In this document: in pieces, positions 26,900 through 36,051 of the stretch | How the letters are laid out: each line of letters starts with the position of its first letter | Position numbering within the stretch: the stretch's first letter is position 1 | DNA from: Pseudomonadota bacterium | GTDB taxonomy: Bacteria > Pseudomonadota > Gammaproteobacteria > Halothiobacillales > Halothiobacillaceae | Reading direction: 5' to 3' | Assembly (NCBI GenBank): GCA_021801265.1 | Contig: JAJYYE010000001.1 | Location: forward strand, 186,001-250,000 | DNA length: 64,000 nucleotides | Notes under the pieces: generated by a model | What the model was told of the DNA's origin: nothing | What the model saw: the letters and a program-made list of their open reading frames with translations, nothing else | Database searches by the model: none | Translations under genes and position numbers: made by a program

Positions 26900-27826
26900 A
26901 TGCCGCTTGAACCGCACACCCATCACGATTTATCGACCTTTCAGGGATTAATTCTCGCGCTTTCCGAGTTTTGGGCGAACCAAGGCTGTGCCGTGCTGCA
27001 ACCCCTGGATATGGAAGTGGGCGCTGGCACGTTTCACCCCGCCACCTTTTTACGCGCGATTGGCCCCGAGCCGTGGCGTGCCGCATTTGTACAACCATCA
27101 CGCCGCCCCACCGATGGTCGTTATGGTGAAAACCCGAATCGCTTGCAGCATTACTACCAGTTTCAGGTATTGCTGAAACCCTCACCGGACAACATCCAGC
27201 AACTTTATCTGGATTCGCTCGCCATGCTGGGCTTCGATCCGCTCACGCACGATATTCGCTTTGTCGAAGACAATTGGGAATCGCCAACGCTCGGCGCGTG
27301 GGGCTTGGGCTGGGAAGTGTGGCTCAACGGCATGGAAGTCACACAATTCACCTACTTCCAGCAAATCGGCGGGCTGGATTGCCGCCCGGTTTCCGGTGAA
27401 ATTACCTACGGGCTGGAGCGCCTTGCCATGTACATGCAGGGCGTGCAAAGCGTATACGATCTTGTGTGGAGCAAAAGCGATGCGGGCATCATCACCTATG
27501 GCGATGTGTACCATCAAAATGAAGTCGAGCAATCGACCTACAACTTCGAACATGCCGATACCGCATTTTTGTTCCAAGTGTTCGATCAGGCCGAGGGTGA
27601 ATCACTGCGCCTAGTCGAACTTGGTCTGCCGCTGCCCGCCTACGAGCAGGTACTCAAAGCCTCCCACGCCTTTAACCTGCTGGATGCGCGGCGCGCCATT
27701 TCAGTGACCGAGCGCCAACGCTTTATTCTGCGCGTGCGCACTTTGGCGCGAGGTGTGGCCGAAACCTATTACGCCCGCCGTGAAGCGTTGGGCTTCCCGA
27801 TGCTGGTACGAAATACTGTTGCCTAA
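26900..27826 (+). CDS. glyQ: Glycyl-tRNA synthetase alpha subunit
   Basis: 308 residues of the bacterial alpha2beta2 enzyme; the alpha subunit holds the class II catalytic core. [39 protein letters not shown] (motif 2 region) and [12 protein letters not shown] (motif 3) are intact. It is divergent from trpD with a good -10 hexamer (TATACT near 26863) in the intergenic space. glyS follows after 33 bases. Confidence 0.98.
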   Translation: MPLEPHTHHDLSTFQGLILALSEFWANQGCAVLQPLDMEVGAGTFHPATFLRAIGPEPWRAAFVQPSRRPTDGRYGENPNRLQHYYQFQVLLKPSPDNIQQLYLDSLAMLGFDPLTHDIRFVEDNWESPTLGAWGLGWEVWLNGMEVTQFTYFQQIGGLDCRPVSGEITYGLERLAMYMQGVQSVYDLVWSKSDAGIITYGDVYHQNEVEQSTYNFEHADTAFLFQVFDQAEGESLRLVELGLPLPAYEQVLKASHAFNLLDARRAISVTERQRFILRVRTLARGVAETYYARREALGFPMLVRNTVA

Positions 27827-27859
27827 TACTGATTAATTAACGAATTTTCTGGATGTGTC

Positions 27860-29980
27860 ATGACCGATCGCGCCGATTTTTTATTTGAACTGGGCACCGA
27901 AGAGCTGCCACCCAAAGCCCTGTCGCGTTTAAGCAACGCCTTAACCAACGAGCTGTTAGCCGGTTTACGCGAGGCGGGTCTGACCTTTGGTGAACACACC
28001 ACCTACGCCGCGCCGCGCCGCATGGCGGTGTTGATTCGTGACCTGGCGCACAGCACGCTCGCGCAAGCCATTGAACGCAAAGGTCCCGCATTTGCAGCAG
28101 CGTTTGATGCCGAGGGCAAACCCAGCCGCGCCTTGGAAGGCTTCGCCAAATCCTGCGGTGTGGCGGTGGGCGCACTCGAAAAAGTCGAAACGGATAAAGG
28201 CACCTGGCTCGTGCATCGGGCCATGCAGGCGGGCAAAACCGCCAGCGAAATCATCCCCACCGCGATTGCCCGCGCGCTCGATAAGCTGCCCACGCCCAAG
28301 CGGATGCGTTGGGGCAGCCACGAGATGGAGTTTATTCGCCCCGTACATTGGGCGGTGGTACTGCATGGCAACACCATCATCGACACCGAAATTCTCGGGG
28401 TACCGGCCGGTCGACAAACTTACGGCCACCGCTTCCATCACCCGGTCGCCATCAACATTGATGCGCCCGCGAATTATGCCCGCTTGCTGGAAACCACCGG
28501 CTTTGTGCGGGCTGATTTTGCCGCACGACGCGCCGAAATTCGGGCACAGATTGAATCGATGTCCAAAAAACTTGGCGGCACAGCACGGATTGACGCCGAT
28601 TTACTCGATGAAGTGACCGCACTCGTCGAATGGCCGGTCGCGGTCGCAGGGCAATTTGAAGAATCCTTCCTGCAAGTACCGCACGAAGCCCTCATTTCCA
28701 CCATGCAGGACAATCAAAAATACTTCGCCCTTATCGATGCGCAAAACCGCTTGCTGCCCTGGTTTATCACCATCGCCAACATTGACAGCCGCAACCCGGC
28801 CGCCGTGCGTGAAGGCAATGAACGGGTGATTCGCCCGCGCTTTGCCGATGCGCTGTTTTTCTGGAATGAAGACCGCAAACAGTCGCTCGAGTCGCATCTG
28901 GAATCGCTCAAAACCGTGATTTTTCAGCAGCGCATGGGCAGTTTGTTCGACAAAACCATTCGGATCGAACACCTCGCCATGGCGATTGCCGCGCAAATCG
29001 GCGGCGATGCCGCGCAAACCCGCCGTGCAGCGCGGCTGTGCAAATGCGATTTGCACAGCAAAATGGTCGGCGAATTCCCTGAATTACAGGGCATCATGGG
29101 GCGCTACCTCGCCACCCACGATGGCGAGGTAGCCGCTGTCGCACAGGCGCAAGATGACCATTACCTGCCGCGCCGCGCCGGTGACGCCCTGCCCGCCGAT
29201 GCCGTATCCCAGGCCGTGGCACTGGCAGATCGGCTTGATACGCTCGTGGGCATTTTCGCCATCGGCCAAGCCCCCACGGGTGCAAAAGATCCGTTTGCGC
29301 TCCGTCGCACCGGCTTGGGTGTACTGCGGATTATTGTCGAGCAAAAACTCGATGTCGATTTAAAAGCCCTGCTGGAATTAGCGGCACAAGGCCTGGTTTC
29401 TATGATTCCAGAAGCCGATCAGCATGTATTGGCGGTGTTTGAATTTATCACCGAACGACAATACCGCTACAGCCTCGATCGCGGCATCCGCGCCGATGTG
29501 TTTGCCGCCGCCGCCGCCGTAGGCAGCACGCGCCCGCTCGATTTCGAGCAACGCATGGTCGCCGTGAATGAGTTTCTGAATTTACCCGACGCCGAACCGC
29601 TGACCGCCGGCAACAAACGCATCAAAAATATTCTAAAAAAACAAGATGATGCGATACACGGCGGCGTGAACCCCACACTGCTTTCCGAACCTGCGGAGCA
29701 AGCACTGCTTGCCGCCGTCACCGATATTACGCCACGTATTACAACGGCCACACAACAACACGCCTACACCCAAGCCTTAACAGAATTAGCTGCGTTGCGC
29801 GCCCCAATTGATGCTTTTTTCGATACCGTGATGGTGATGGCGGATGATGCGGCCATTCGGCAAAATCGGCTGGCGTTATTGCAACAAACCGCAGCCCTTT
29901 TCTCGGGCATCGCCGACTTAACGCAGATTAATTACCAGGAGGTTCCTGAGGGAGCCCATCAAGAAACGCGATCAAGATAA
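27860..29980 (+). CDS. glyS: Glycyl-tRNA synthetase beta subunit
   Basis: 706 residues, slightly longer than the E. coli protein (689). The N-terminus DFLFELGTEELPPKALSRL is diagnostic; the C-terminal anticodon-binding region contains DAFFDTVMVMADD. It pairs with glyQ to charge tRNA-Gly. The last 15 or so residues (after QINYQE) look like an extension. In relatives gmhB often follows; here an AI-2E family gene does. Confidence 0.97.
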   Translation: MTDRADFLFELGTEELPPKALSRLSNALTNELLAGLREAGLTFGEHTTYAAPRRMAVLIRDLAHSTLAQAIERKGPAFAAAFDAEGKPSRALEGFAKSCGVAVGALEKVETDKGTWLVHRAMQAGKTASEIIPTAIARALDKLPTPKRMRWGSHEMEFIRPVHWAVVLHGNTIIDTEILGVPAGRQTYGHRFHHPVAINIDAPANYARLLETTGFVRADFAARRAEIRAQIESMSKKLGGTARIDADLLDEVTALVEWPVAVAGQFEESFLQVPHEALISTMQDNQKYFALIDAQNRLLPWFITIANIDSRNPAAVREGNERVIRPRFADALFFWNEDRKQSLESHLESLKTVIFQQRMGSLFDKTIRIEHLAMAIAAQIGGDAAQTRRAARLCKCDLHSKMVGEFPELQGIMGRYLATHDGEVAAVAQAQDDHYLPRRAGDALPADAVSQAVALADRLDTLVGIFAIGQAPTGAKDPFALRRTGLGVLRIIVEQKLDVDLKALLELAAQGLVSMIPEADQHVLAVFEFITERQYRYSLDRGIRADVFAAAAAVGSTRPLDFEQRMVAVNEFLNLPDAEPLTAGNKRIKNILKKQDDAIHGGVNPTLLSEPAEQALLAAVTDITPRITTATQQHAYTQALTELAALRAPIDAFFDTVMVMADDAAIRQNRLALLQQTAALFSGIADLTQINYQEVPEGAHQETRSR

Positions 29981-30034
29981 TAAGTCAGCTGTTTTTACGC
30001 GTACATTAATCTCTCAAAAAAGCAGGCTCATCCC

Positions 30035-31138
30035 ATGAAAAAAAACGAGACGTCCCTGCTGAGTATACCCATTTGGGGGATTTTCATCGCACTGATCATT
30101 GTTTTTCTCTATTTCGCCCAATCGATCGTCATCCCGATCTTCTTTGCGATCTTCACTGCGTTTATTTTGATCCCCATTGTGAAATATCTACTTAAATTTC
30201 ATATTCCAAGAACCGTGAGCAGCGCGCTGATACTGATAATAATTATCGGAAGCATGGGCGCGTTAATTCGCTTTATATCTGATCCGGTCACCGTCTGGAT
30301 GGAACGCTTACCCACCCTAATTTACCAAGTTGATTACAAGCTCAAGGGGGTTAAACATTCACTGGAAAGCGTTCAAAGGACCACCGAGAAAATCGATGCT
30401 ATATCGAACGTAGGCAGCGGCGTGACAATCGCCTCAAAAATCGTTACGGTCAAGGAACCCGGTATGCTCTTTCGCCTATTCAATAACGCACAGGATTTTC
30501 TGGTTGGCTTGGTCACCATGGTGGTTTTAACGTACTTGTTTCTTTCATTTGGCCATACGTTGGCCAGAAGCTTTACCTCGCTATTGCGCCGTAGCGGCTA
30601 TCACCGAATTGTGATTCATGTCGCTAAAGACGCCCAGCACAAGGTGAGCCATTATTTACTGTTAATCACCGTGATCAATATCGGTCTGGGTATTTGCGTA
30701 ACGATTGCCCTGTGGCTCGCCGGTTTACCGAACCCAATTATTTGGGGCGTTTTGGCCGCCATGCTCAATTACATCCCCTATATTGGTGCCGCGATCAGCA
30801 TTGGAATTGTCTTGGCAGTCTCTTTGCTCACGTTCAACACGATTGGCGCAACCATCTTGCCACCACTACTGGTACTCTCGCTCAATGTCCTTGAAGGCCA
30901 GTTTATTACCCCAATATTCACGGGGAAGCTCTTCATTATTAATCCGGCATTAATCTTCTTGTCTGTCCTGTTTTGGGGATGGTTATGGGGGATTGCCGGT
31001 GTATTTCTTGCAGTACCCATACTCGTCGTGATGGTAGTCTCCATCCACCACGTGAGTCTTTATTTAGCCGGGCAACGAACGTTATCCAGCTCCGAAAACC
31101 GATACCTTTTCAACCGAACGCCGCCGACAGTGGAGTAA
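30035..31138 (+). CDS. AI-2E family (PerM/UPF0118) membrane transporter
   Basis: 367 residues with about eight membrane helices and a periplasmic stretch around residues 90-145. The C-terminal signature LNVLEGQFITPIFTGK and NYIPYIGAAIS are typical of the family. Members include TqsA (autoinducer-2 export) and Na+/H+ antiporters; the substrate here is open. The gene is more AT-rich and Ile-rich than its neighbours and sits between glyS and plsC where gmhB is often found, so an insertion is possible. Confidence 0.88.
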   Translation: MKKNETSLLSIPIWGIFIALIIVFLYFAQSIVIPIFFAIFTAFILIPIVKYLLKFHIPRTVSSALILIIIIGSMGALIRFISDPVTVWMERLPTLIYQVDYKLKGVKHSLESVQRTTEKIDAISNVGSGVTIASKIVTVKEPGMLFRLFNNAQDFLVGLVTMVVLTYLFLSFGHTLARSFTSLLRRSGYHRIVIHVAKDAQHKVSHYLLLITVINIGLGICVTIALWLAGLPNPIIWGVLAAMLNYIPYIGAAISIGIVLAVSLLTFNTIGATILPPLLVLSLNVLEGQFITPIFTGKLFIINPALIFLSVLFWGWLWGIAGVFLAVPILVVMVVSIHHVSLYLAGQRTLSSSENRYLFNRTPPTVE

Positions 31139-31212
31139 GGAGCCTTTTTATTTCCGGCATTCAACAAGATTACGCCAGAATGCACATTGACCCGTAATTA
31201 TCTCGGCCGCGG

Positions 31213-31240
31213 GCCTATAACCCACTTGTTTGTTATAGGC
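31213..31240. repeat. Perfect inverted repeat between the AI-2E gene and plsC
   Basis: GCCTATAAC and GTTATAGGC form a perfect 9-bp stem with a ten-base loop, about 75 bases past the AI-2E gene stop and 80 before plsC. There is no T-run, so it is not a standard terminator; it may be an operator or an RNA hairpin. Confidence 0.5.
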
Positions 31241-31321
31241 GCATCACTATACTCACCTACCCATCGTTAAAAACCATCGAAACCTCTATTCAGGTCATTA
31301 GAACCGTAAGGATTCCGTGCC

Positions 31322-32095
31322 ATGCTCGTGGCTTTATTTCGCTCAATTATTTTTGCATTGTTCAGTTACATCGCGATCATCGTGCTCGCCCCGGTTTTGA
31401 TTTTTGGGCGATTGCTGCCGTTCAAGCAGCGATATTACGTCGTCTTCAGCTATGGCTTCACTGTCATGTGGCTGGCACGACTCATTACGGGCATCCGTTG
31501 GCAGATTGAAGGGTTAGAGCATTTATCCGGTGCATCGGGACGATTGATTGCGTCGAAACATCAATCCACCTGGGATTCGATGATTCTGCCCACAATTTTG
31601 AACAAACCCGCCTTCGTGCTAAAAAAAGAACTCCTCTGGATACCGATTTTCGGTACAGGATTAGCCGGGATGAACCCGATTGCCATTGACCGCAAAGCGG
31701 GCAGCCAAGCGCTAAAACACATTTTAAAACAAGGGAAGGCCGCGATCGCTGAAGGCCGAGATGTCATTATTTTCCCCGAAGGCACGCGCTATCGCCCCGA
31801 TGCGGTGCCCGAATACAAAATCGGTGCGGCCATGCTCGCCATTCAGGCTAAAGCAGACGTCATCCCCATCGCGCTCAACAGCGGCTGTCATTGGCCGAAA
31901 GGGCAATTTCTTAAACGCCCCTGCGTCATTCATGTGGTAATTGGCGCCCCCATTCCCGTGGCAGGAAAACGCGCTAACGTGCTCAGCGCCGAAATCGAAC
32001 ACTGGATTGAAACCGAGCAAGAAAAGCTCTATATGCGCTACGGTTGCCCCACCACGAATCGCGCGCCCACCACAAACGGCACAACGTTAGGCTGA
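31322..32095 (+). CDS. plsC: 1-acyl-sn-glycerol-3-phosphate acyltransferase
   Basis: 257 residues. Membrane-associated enzyme making phosphatidic acid. An N-terminal hydrophobic helix (about 5-28) precedes the acyltransferase motifs KHQSTWDS (HX4D), MNPIAIDRKAGS, and IIFPEGTRYRP. It ends in a Thr/Asn/Gly-rich tail. The last nine bases overlap the end of the convergent gene at 32087. A glyQS-plsC neighbourhood is common in gammaproteobacteria. Confidence 0.93.
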   Translation: MLVALFRSIIFALFSYIAIIVLAPVLIFGRLLPFKQRYYVVFSYGFTVMWLARLITGIRWQIEGLEHLSGASGRLIASKHQSTWDSMILPTILNKPAFVLKKELLWIPIFGTGLAGMNPIAIDRKAGSQALKHILKQGKAAIAEGRDVIIFPEGTRYRPDAVPEYKIGAAMLAIQAKADVIPIALNSGCHWPKGQFLKRPCVIHVVIGAPIPVAGKRANVLSAEIEHWIETEQEKLYMRYGCPTTNRAPTTNGTTLG

Positions 32096-32566
32096 ACCAT
32101 ATTCCGCCTTCGCCCAATCCGGCGCAGGGCTTGGGTTCTGAGACGCTTCAAAGCCGTAATCAATAAATTGATGGAGTGTTTTATTGTGCGCGTGAATCAG
32201 CTCGATTACCTTCGGCTCATCCGCCGTCAACACCGCCTCGACCCCAGTCGGAATATTGTGGTACACCATCTGAATATCGTGCCGATAATCGAACAAAGCG
32301 ATAAATAACGGATCCCAGGACCGAATTGATCGATCATGAGCGAACCGGATTTTCATACCCTCGACATGCGTCTGAATCACCTTGGCCAGCTCAGGATTCT
32401 CACTGGTGGTTTGCACCCGAATACCGTTAGGTAAAAGCTCGGATACCCGTTTCAAGGCCCGATGCTCGGCCAATAGCTGCTGGAACAATGCCTGATCGCG
32501 CCGATGCGATGCATCACTCCCGCGCCCACGTTGATAGTAATGCGCTGATTCTTGATCTTTTTTCAT
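32087..32566 (-). CDS. Protein of unknown function with an internal repeat
   Basis: 159 residues from the ATG at 32566, preceded by GGAG at six bases. No signal peptide or membrane helix. Two related segments, residues 48-71 (GIRVQTTSENPELAKVIQTH) and 108-131 (GVEAVLTADEPKVIELIHAH), share the pattern G[IV]..., T[SA][DE].P, I.[AT]H, about 60 residues apart. Each ends in a histidine (H67, H127) and each is followed by a helix. I do not recognise a named family. It converges with plsC. Confidence 0.75.
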   Translation of the reverse strand: MKKDQESAHYYQRGRGSDASHRRDQALFQQLLAEHRALKRVSELLPNGIRVQTTSENPELAKVIQTHVEGMKIRFAHDRSIRSWDPLFIALFDYRHDIQMVYHNIPTGVEAVLTADEPKVIELIHAHNKTLHQFIDYGFEASQNPSPAPDWAKAEYGSA

Positions 32567-32828
32567 AACAGGCTCCAATGGAGCAGATTCGATACGCCAA
32601 TACCCATGACGCGCACATCATAACCAATACGCGCAATTGCGAACAAAACCTATCGCATTGGCACGCCACTAAACACTGAAACACCCACAAATATTGCGAC
32701 AGCACATTACCGACATTGATCATTCACCGGCGAAATGAGCCAATGCATTGTTCAGAGGCATCATTGATGCGGTTACATTGTGTTCATTCAATCAGCTACC
32801 CTGCTTAATACAGTTTCCATTACACGAA

Positions 32829-32957
32829 ATTCAAGTGAGGAGGAACCCCAGTAGGCAAAATCGTTGACTGACGTCTTATGGCTCGACTCAAGTTGAATTG
32901 CATCGGCATGATGCTTATCTGTTATGACAGACAAGCCGCGTCGATTGGCGGTTTTTT
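32829..32957 (+). ncRNA. Candidate intergenic small RNA or structured 3' end
   Basis: On the plus strand, in a region whose flanking genes are on the minus strand, a stem ATTCAA..TGAG (32829-32839) pairs with CTCA..TTGAAT (32887-32898). It is followed by hairpins GCATC/GATGC (32900-32914) and CTGT/ACAG (32919-32930), then AAGCCGC/GCGGTTT with six T (32933-32957), a good intrinsic terminator. A GAGGAGG at 32837-32843 has no clear reading frame behind it. No known RNA family recognised; the 5' end is undefined. Confidence 0.35.
32933..32957 (+). terminator. Intrinsic terminator of an intergenic plus-strand transcript
   Basis: AAGCCGC pairs with GCGGTTT (one G-U pair) around an eight-base loop and runs into TTTTTT. 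No plus-strand gene of normal size lies upstream of it after plsC. Confidence 0.6.
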
Positions 32958-33041
32958 GTTGAGGACTTTATCACAAGCAGAACCAAACCAGCAGATTTTC
33001 TTCGGTAAGCCGATCGCTTTTTAGCGTGAAACTAATTTGAG

Positions 33042-33066
33042 AAAGCCATTTAGAATAAATGGCTTT
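33042..33066 (-). terminator. Hairpin terminator after tRNA-Ser
   Basis: A perfect 10-bp inverted repeat AAAGCCATTT/AAATGGCTTT with a five-base loop lies ten bases past the tRNA 3' end. The stem supplies three T; the downstream tract is only weakly T-rich. Confidence 0.6.
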
Positions 33067-33076
33067 AAATAGAAAA

Positions 33077-33166
33077 TGGCGGAGAAAGAGGGATTCGAAC
33101 CCTCGATAGAGTTTCCCCTATACACCCTTAGCAGGGGTGCGCCTTCAGCCACTCGGCCATTTCTCC
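33077..33166 (-). tRNA. tRNA-Ser (anticodon GCU)
   Basis: 90 bases. The acceptor stem GGAGAAA pairs with TTTCTCC, followed by discriminator G and an encoded CCA. The anticodon stem CACCC/GGGTG frames the loop CTGCTAA, anticodon GCT. A long variable arm (TATAGGGGAAACTCTATCG) is typical of serine tRNAs, and the T-loop is TTCGAAT. A serine tRNA near csrA is common in gammaproteobacteria; here amtB lies between. Confidence 0.96.
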
Positions 33167-33176
33167 ACGGGCGTGC

Positions 33177-33205
33177 ATTCTAGCGGCTCAAGCCATCCGA
33201 CGCAA
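33177..33205 (-). promoter_or_regulatory. Promoter of tRNA-Ser
   Basis: On the minus strand TAGAAT (33177-33182) lies 10 bases before the tRNA and TTGCGT (33200-33205) lies 17 bases further upstream. Confidence 0.55.
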
Positions 33206-33237
33206 TGCAATTATGGCTTGGTCTGGGTTATTGCGGA

Positions 33238-34440
33238 TTATTGATCGTATTTTGGGGTTGAGGAGATCCGATGGATGGTCAGATCCGCACCTTCGAACTC
33301 TTGCTCCTCTGTCAGACGAATGCCGACAACCATTTTGAGCAAGCCGTAAATCACAAAGCCAGCAGCCAGTGCGATCAGAATCGCAACCCATGCGCCAGCC
33401 ACTTGTGCGGCCAGACTCACCCCCCCGGTACCACCCAAGGCTTTAAGCCCAAAGATCCCTGCAGCCAGTGCGCCCCATACGCCACATACCCCATGAAGCG
33501 ACCAGACCCCCAGCACATCGTCGATTTTGAGACGATTCTGCACGAAGGTGAACAACCAAACAAATAATCCGCCCGCAATTAAACCGGTGGCTAATGCCCC
33601 GATGGGGTGCATGACATCAGAGCCAGCACACACGGCGACCAAACCGGCTAGCGGGCCGTTGTGCAAGAAGCCGGGGTCATTTCGGCCCACAACGAGGGCG
33701 GACAAAATGCCACCTACCATTGCCATGAGGGAGTTAACAGCCACAAGCCCTGATATGCCCGCAATATTTTGAGCTGACATGACATTAAAACCGAACCAGC
33801 CCACGGTGAGCACCCAAGAGCCGAGCGCTAAGAACGGAATATTGGAGGGCGGATGCGCAAATATTTCACCATTTTTACCGTAGCGCCCGTGCCGAGAGCC
33901 CAGCAACCAGACCGCCGCAATGGCAATCCAACCGCCCATGCCATGCACAACCATGGAGCCGGCGTAGTCGTGAAATGGCGCGCCGAATTGATGGGTTAGC
34001 CAATTCTGGAAACCAAAGTTGTTATTCCAGATCAAGCCTTCATAAAACGGGTAAACAAGCGAAACAATCAAAAATGTAGCGGCAAGCTGGGGGTAAAACT
34101 TGGCTCGCTCAGCAATTCCGCCCGAAATAATGGCCGGTATTGCGGCAGCGAACGTAAGCAGAAAGAAAAATTTGACCAATTCGTGACCGTGATCAACGGT
34201 CAGCTGGCTCGCGGAATCCCAGAACCCGATGTGATAAGCGACATAGTAACCAATAAAAAAATACGCGATGGTGGATACCGCGAAATCGGCCATAATCTTA
34301 ACCAAAGCATTAACTTGGTTTTTTCGCCGTACGGTACCCACTTCAAGAAAGGCAAACCCGGCATGCATCGCAAGCACCATCACAGCACCTGCCAGAACAA
34401 ACAACACATCGATGGCACTGATTAGTGACTGGGTTTCCAT
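33238..34440 (-). CDS. amtB: Ammonium transporter
   Basis: 400 residues with 11 predicted membrane helices. The pore twin histidines are in DYAGSMVVHGMGG (H166) and GVWSLHGVCGVWG. The conserved N-terminal GFAFLEVGTVRRKN and the C-terminal cytoplasmic tail are present. There is no cleavable signal peptide, unlike E. coli AmtB. The usual PII partner glnK is not adjacent. It lies between csrA and tRNA-Ser, a place where other gammaproteobacteria have nothing. Confidence 0.95.
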   Translation of the reverse strand: METQSLISAIDVLFVLAGAVMVLAMHAGFAFLEVGTVRRKNQVNALVKIMADFAVSTIAYFFIGYYVAYHIGFWDSASQLTVDHGHELVKFFFLLTFAAAIPAIISGGIAERAKFYPQLAATFLIVSLVYPFYEGLIWNNNFGFQNWLTHQFGAPFHDYAGSMVVHGMGGWIAIAAVWLLGSRHGRYGKNGEIFAHPPSNIPFLALGSWVLTVGWFGFNVMSAQNIAGISGLVAVNSLMAMVGGILSALVVGRNDPGFLHNGPLAGLVAVCAGSDVMHPIGALATGLIAGGLFVWLFTFVQNRLKIDDVLGVWSLHGVCGVWGALAAGIFGLKALGGTGGVSLAAQVAGAWVAILIALAAGFVIYGLLKMVVGIRLTEEQEFEGADLTIHRISSTPKYDQ

Positions 34441-34474
34441 GATAATCCCTGAACTCTAAGCGACGTTAAAGCAA

Positions 34475-34498
34475 GAAGCCGACTCACGCGCCGGCTTC
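34475..34498 (-). terminator. Hairpin terminator after csrA
   Basis: GAAGCCG/CGGCTTC stem with a ten-base loop, followed on the minus strand by TTGCTTT. It separates csrA from amtB. Confidence 0.5.
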
Positions 34499-34521
34499 AC
34501 TCCTGAACAATTCAATACGAC

Positions 34522-34740
34522 TCAATATTCGTCATGATCGGCATCAGGCACTTGGTTAGTACCTTCTGGCGAATTGCCTTCGTTTTTAATGCGCTGGTAA
34601 ATTTCTTCCCGGTGCACCGAAACATCCTTGGGGGCATCAATACCGATACGGACTTGATTGCCTTTAATACCCAGTACCGTGATGGAGACATCATCACCGA
34701 CACGAAGGACTTCACCGATTCGACGCGTTAATATCAACAT
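34522..34740 (-). CDS. csrA: Carbon storage regulator CsrA
   Basis: 72 residues. RNA-binding dimer that recognises GGA motifs in mRNA leaders. [27 protein letters not shown] and [10 protein letters not shown] are the conserved strands and helix, including the R44-equivalent in VHREE. The C-terminal tail after residue 55 is longer and more acidic (DADHDEY) than in E. coli. Its own ribosome binding site is AAGGAG, containing a GGA. The alaS-lysC-csrA order is conserved. Confidence 0.97.
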   Translation of the reverse strand: MLILTRRIGEVLRVGDDVSITVLGIKGNQVRIGIDAPKDVSVHREEIYQRIKNEGNSPEGTNQVPDADHDEY

Positions 34741-34818
34741 AGATCAACACTCCTTATTTCATAAGCTTTTGCGGGGTGGGCAAAAGTTGAAAATTAAAAT
34801 TCCTCTAGATCCAATCAT

Positions 34819-36051
34819 CTAGCCGACAAACGCACCCGATGCGTCGAGTTCAAAGGCATCATGCAGGGTTCTCACCGCCAGTTCGAGATACTTGTCATCC
34901 ACCACCACTGAAATTTTAATTTCAGAGGTGGAAATCATGCGGATGTTGATTTGCTCGTCCGCAAGCACCTTGAACATTTTAGCGGCAATGCCCGCGTGTG
35001 AACGCATCCCCACGCCAACCAACGATATCTTAACAATTTTAGGGTTGCCAGAAATTTCACGCGCGCCGAGTGTTTGAGCCTGGCTACGCAAAATATCTAA
35101 AGTTTTATCATAATCAACATGCTGCACCGTGAATGTAAAGTCGGTGGTGTTATCAGCGCCGATATTCTGCAGAATCATATCGACTTCGATATTGGCTTCT
35201 GCGACCGGCCCCAAAATGGCATAAGCAATCCCCGGACTATCAGGCACACCTTTGATGGTGAGCTGCGCTTCATCCCGATTAAAGGCAATACCCGAAATGA
35301 CCGCTTGTTCCACGATTTCATCCTCCAGCGTAATCAGCGTACCCGGCCCGTCCACAAACGAGGACAGTACCCGCAGTGGGACATTATATTTTCCAGCAAA
35401 TTCAACGGAACGAATTTGCAACACTTTTGAGCCTAAGCTCGCCATTTCCAGCATTTCTTCAAATGTGATTTTATCGAGGCGGCGCGCACGCGGTTCAACA
35501 CGCGGATCGGTGGTATACACCCCGTCCACGTCGGTGTAAATCTGGCATTCGTCCGCCTTCAGCGCGGCGGCCAAGGCAACCGCCGAGGTATCTGAACCGC
35601 CCCGCCCCAGCGTCGTAATATCTCCCTTGGAATTCACCCCCTGAAACCCCGCGACCACCACGACACGCCCAGCGGCCAAATCGGCGGTAATCGATTGGGT
35701 ATCAATCGCCTGAATCCGCGCTTTATTAAACGCGCTATCCGTCAAAATCTTCACTTGCGTGCCGGTATATGAGCGTGCGGGTTGGCCTCGGCCCTCGAGT
35801 GCCATCGCCAGTAGCGCAGTAGTCACTTGCTCGCCGGTGGACACCAACGCATCGAGCTCACGCTCATTCGGGCGTTCTTGCATGTGTTTAGCAAGTCCAA
35901 TCAAGCGGTTAGTTTCGCCACTCATCGCTGAAACGACCACGACAATTGAATCACCCGCCTGCCGGGAGCGAATAACCCGCTCAGCGACTGCCACAATCCG
36001 CTCGACGCTGCCGACGGATGTGCCACCATACTTTTGGACGATTAAAGCCAT
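34819..36051 (-). CDS. lysC: Aspartate kinase, ACT-domain containing
   Basis: 410 residues, the monofunctional type with a catalytic domain (VQKYGGTSVGS; FQGVNSKGDITTLGRGGSDTSA) and two C-terminal ACT domains for feedback by lysine and/or threonine. It phosphorylates aspartate at the head of the lysine, threonine and methionine pathways. In this type an internal start often makes a separate regulatory subunit; not tested here. A small palindrome CTAGAT/ATCTAG overlaps its stop codon. It follows alaS after 221 bases. Confidence 0.97.
   Translation of the reverse strand: MALIVQKYGGTSVGSVERIVAVAERVIRSRQAGDSIVVVVSAMSGETNRLIGLAKHMQERPNERELDALVSTGEQVTTALLAMALEGRGQPARSYTGTQVKILTDSAFNKARIQAIDTQSITADLAAGRVVVVAGFQGVNSKGDITTLGRGGSDTSAVALAAALKADECQIYTDVDGVYTTDPRVEPRARRLDKITFEEMLEMASLGSKVLQIRSVEFAGKYNVPLRVLSSFVDGPGTLITLEDEIVEQAVISGIAFNRDEAQLTIKGVPDSPGIAYAILGPVAEANIEVDMILQNIGADNTTDFTFTVQHVDYDKTLDILRSQAQTLGAREISGNPKIVKISLVGVGMRSHAGIAAKMFKVLADEQINIRMISTSEIKISVVVDDKYLELAVRTLHDAFELDASGAFVG

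Noticed and set aside
32829-32957. CsrB/RsmZ-like sponge RNA for CsrA
   Set aside because: Only about two GGA motifs are present and not clearly in hairpin loops; these RNAs normally carry many.
32878-33024. 48-codon open frame (ATG at 32878) in the gap before tRNA-Ser
   Set aside because: It runs through the hairpins and terminator of the candidate RNA and resembles no protein; GAGGAGG is too far upstream to serve it.
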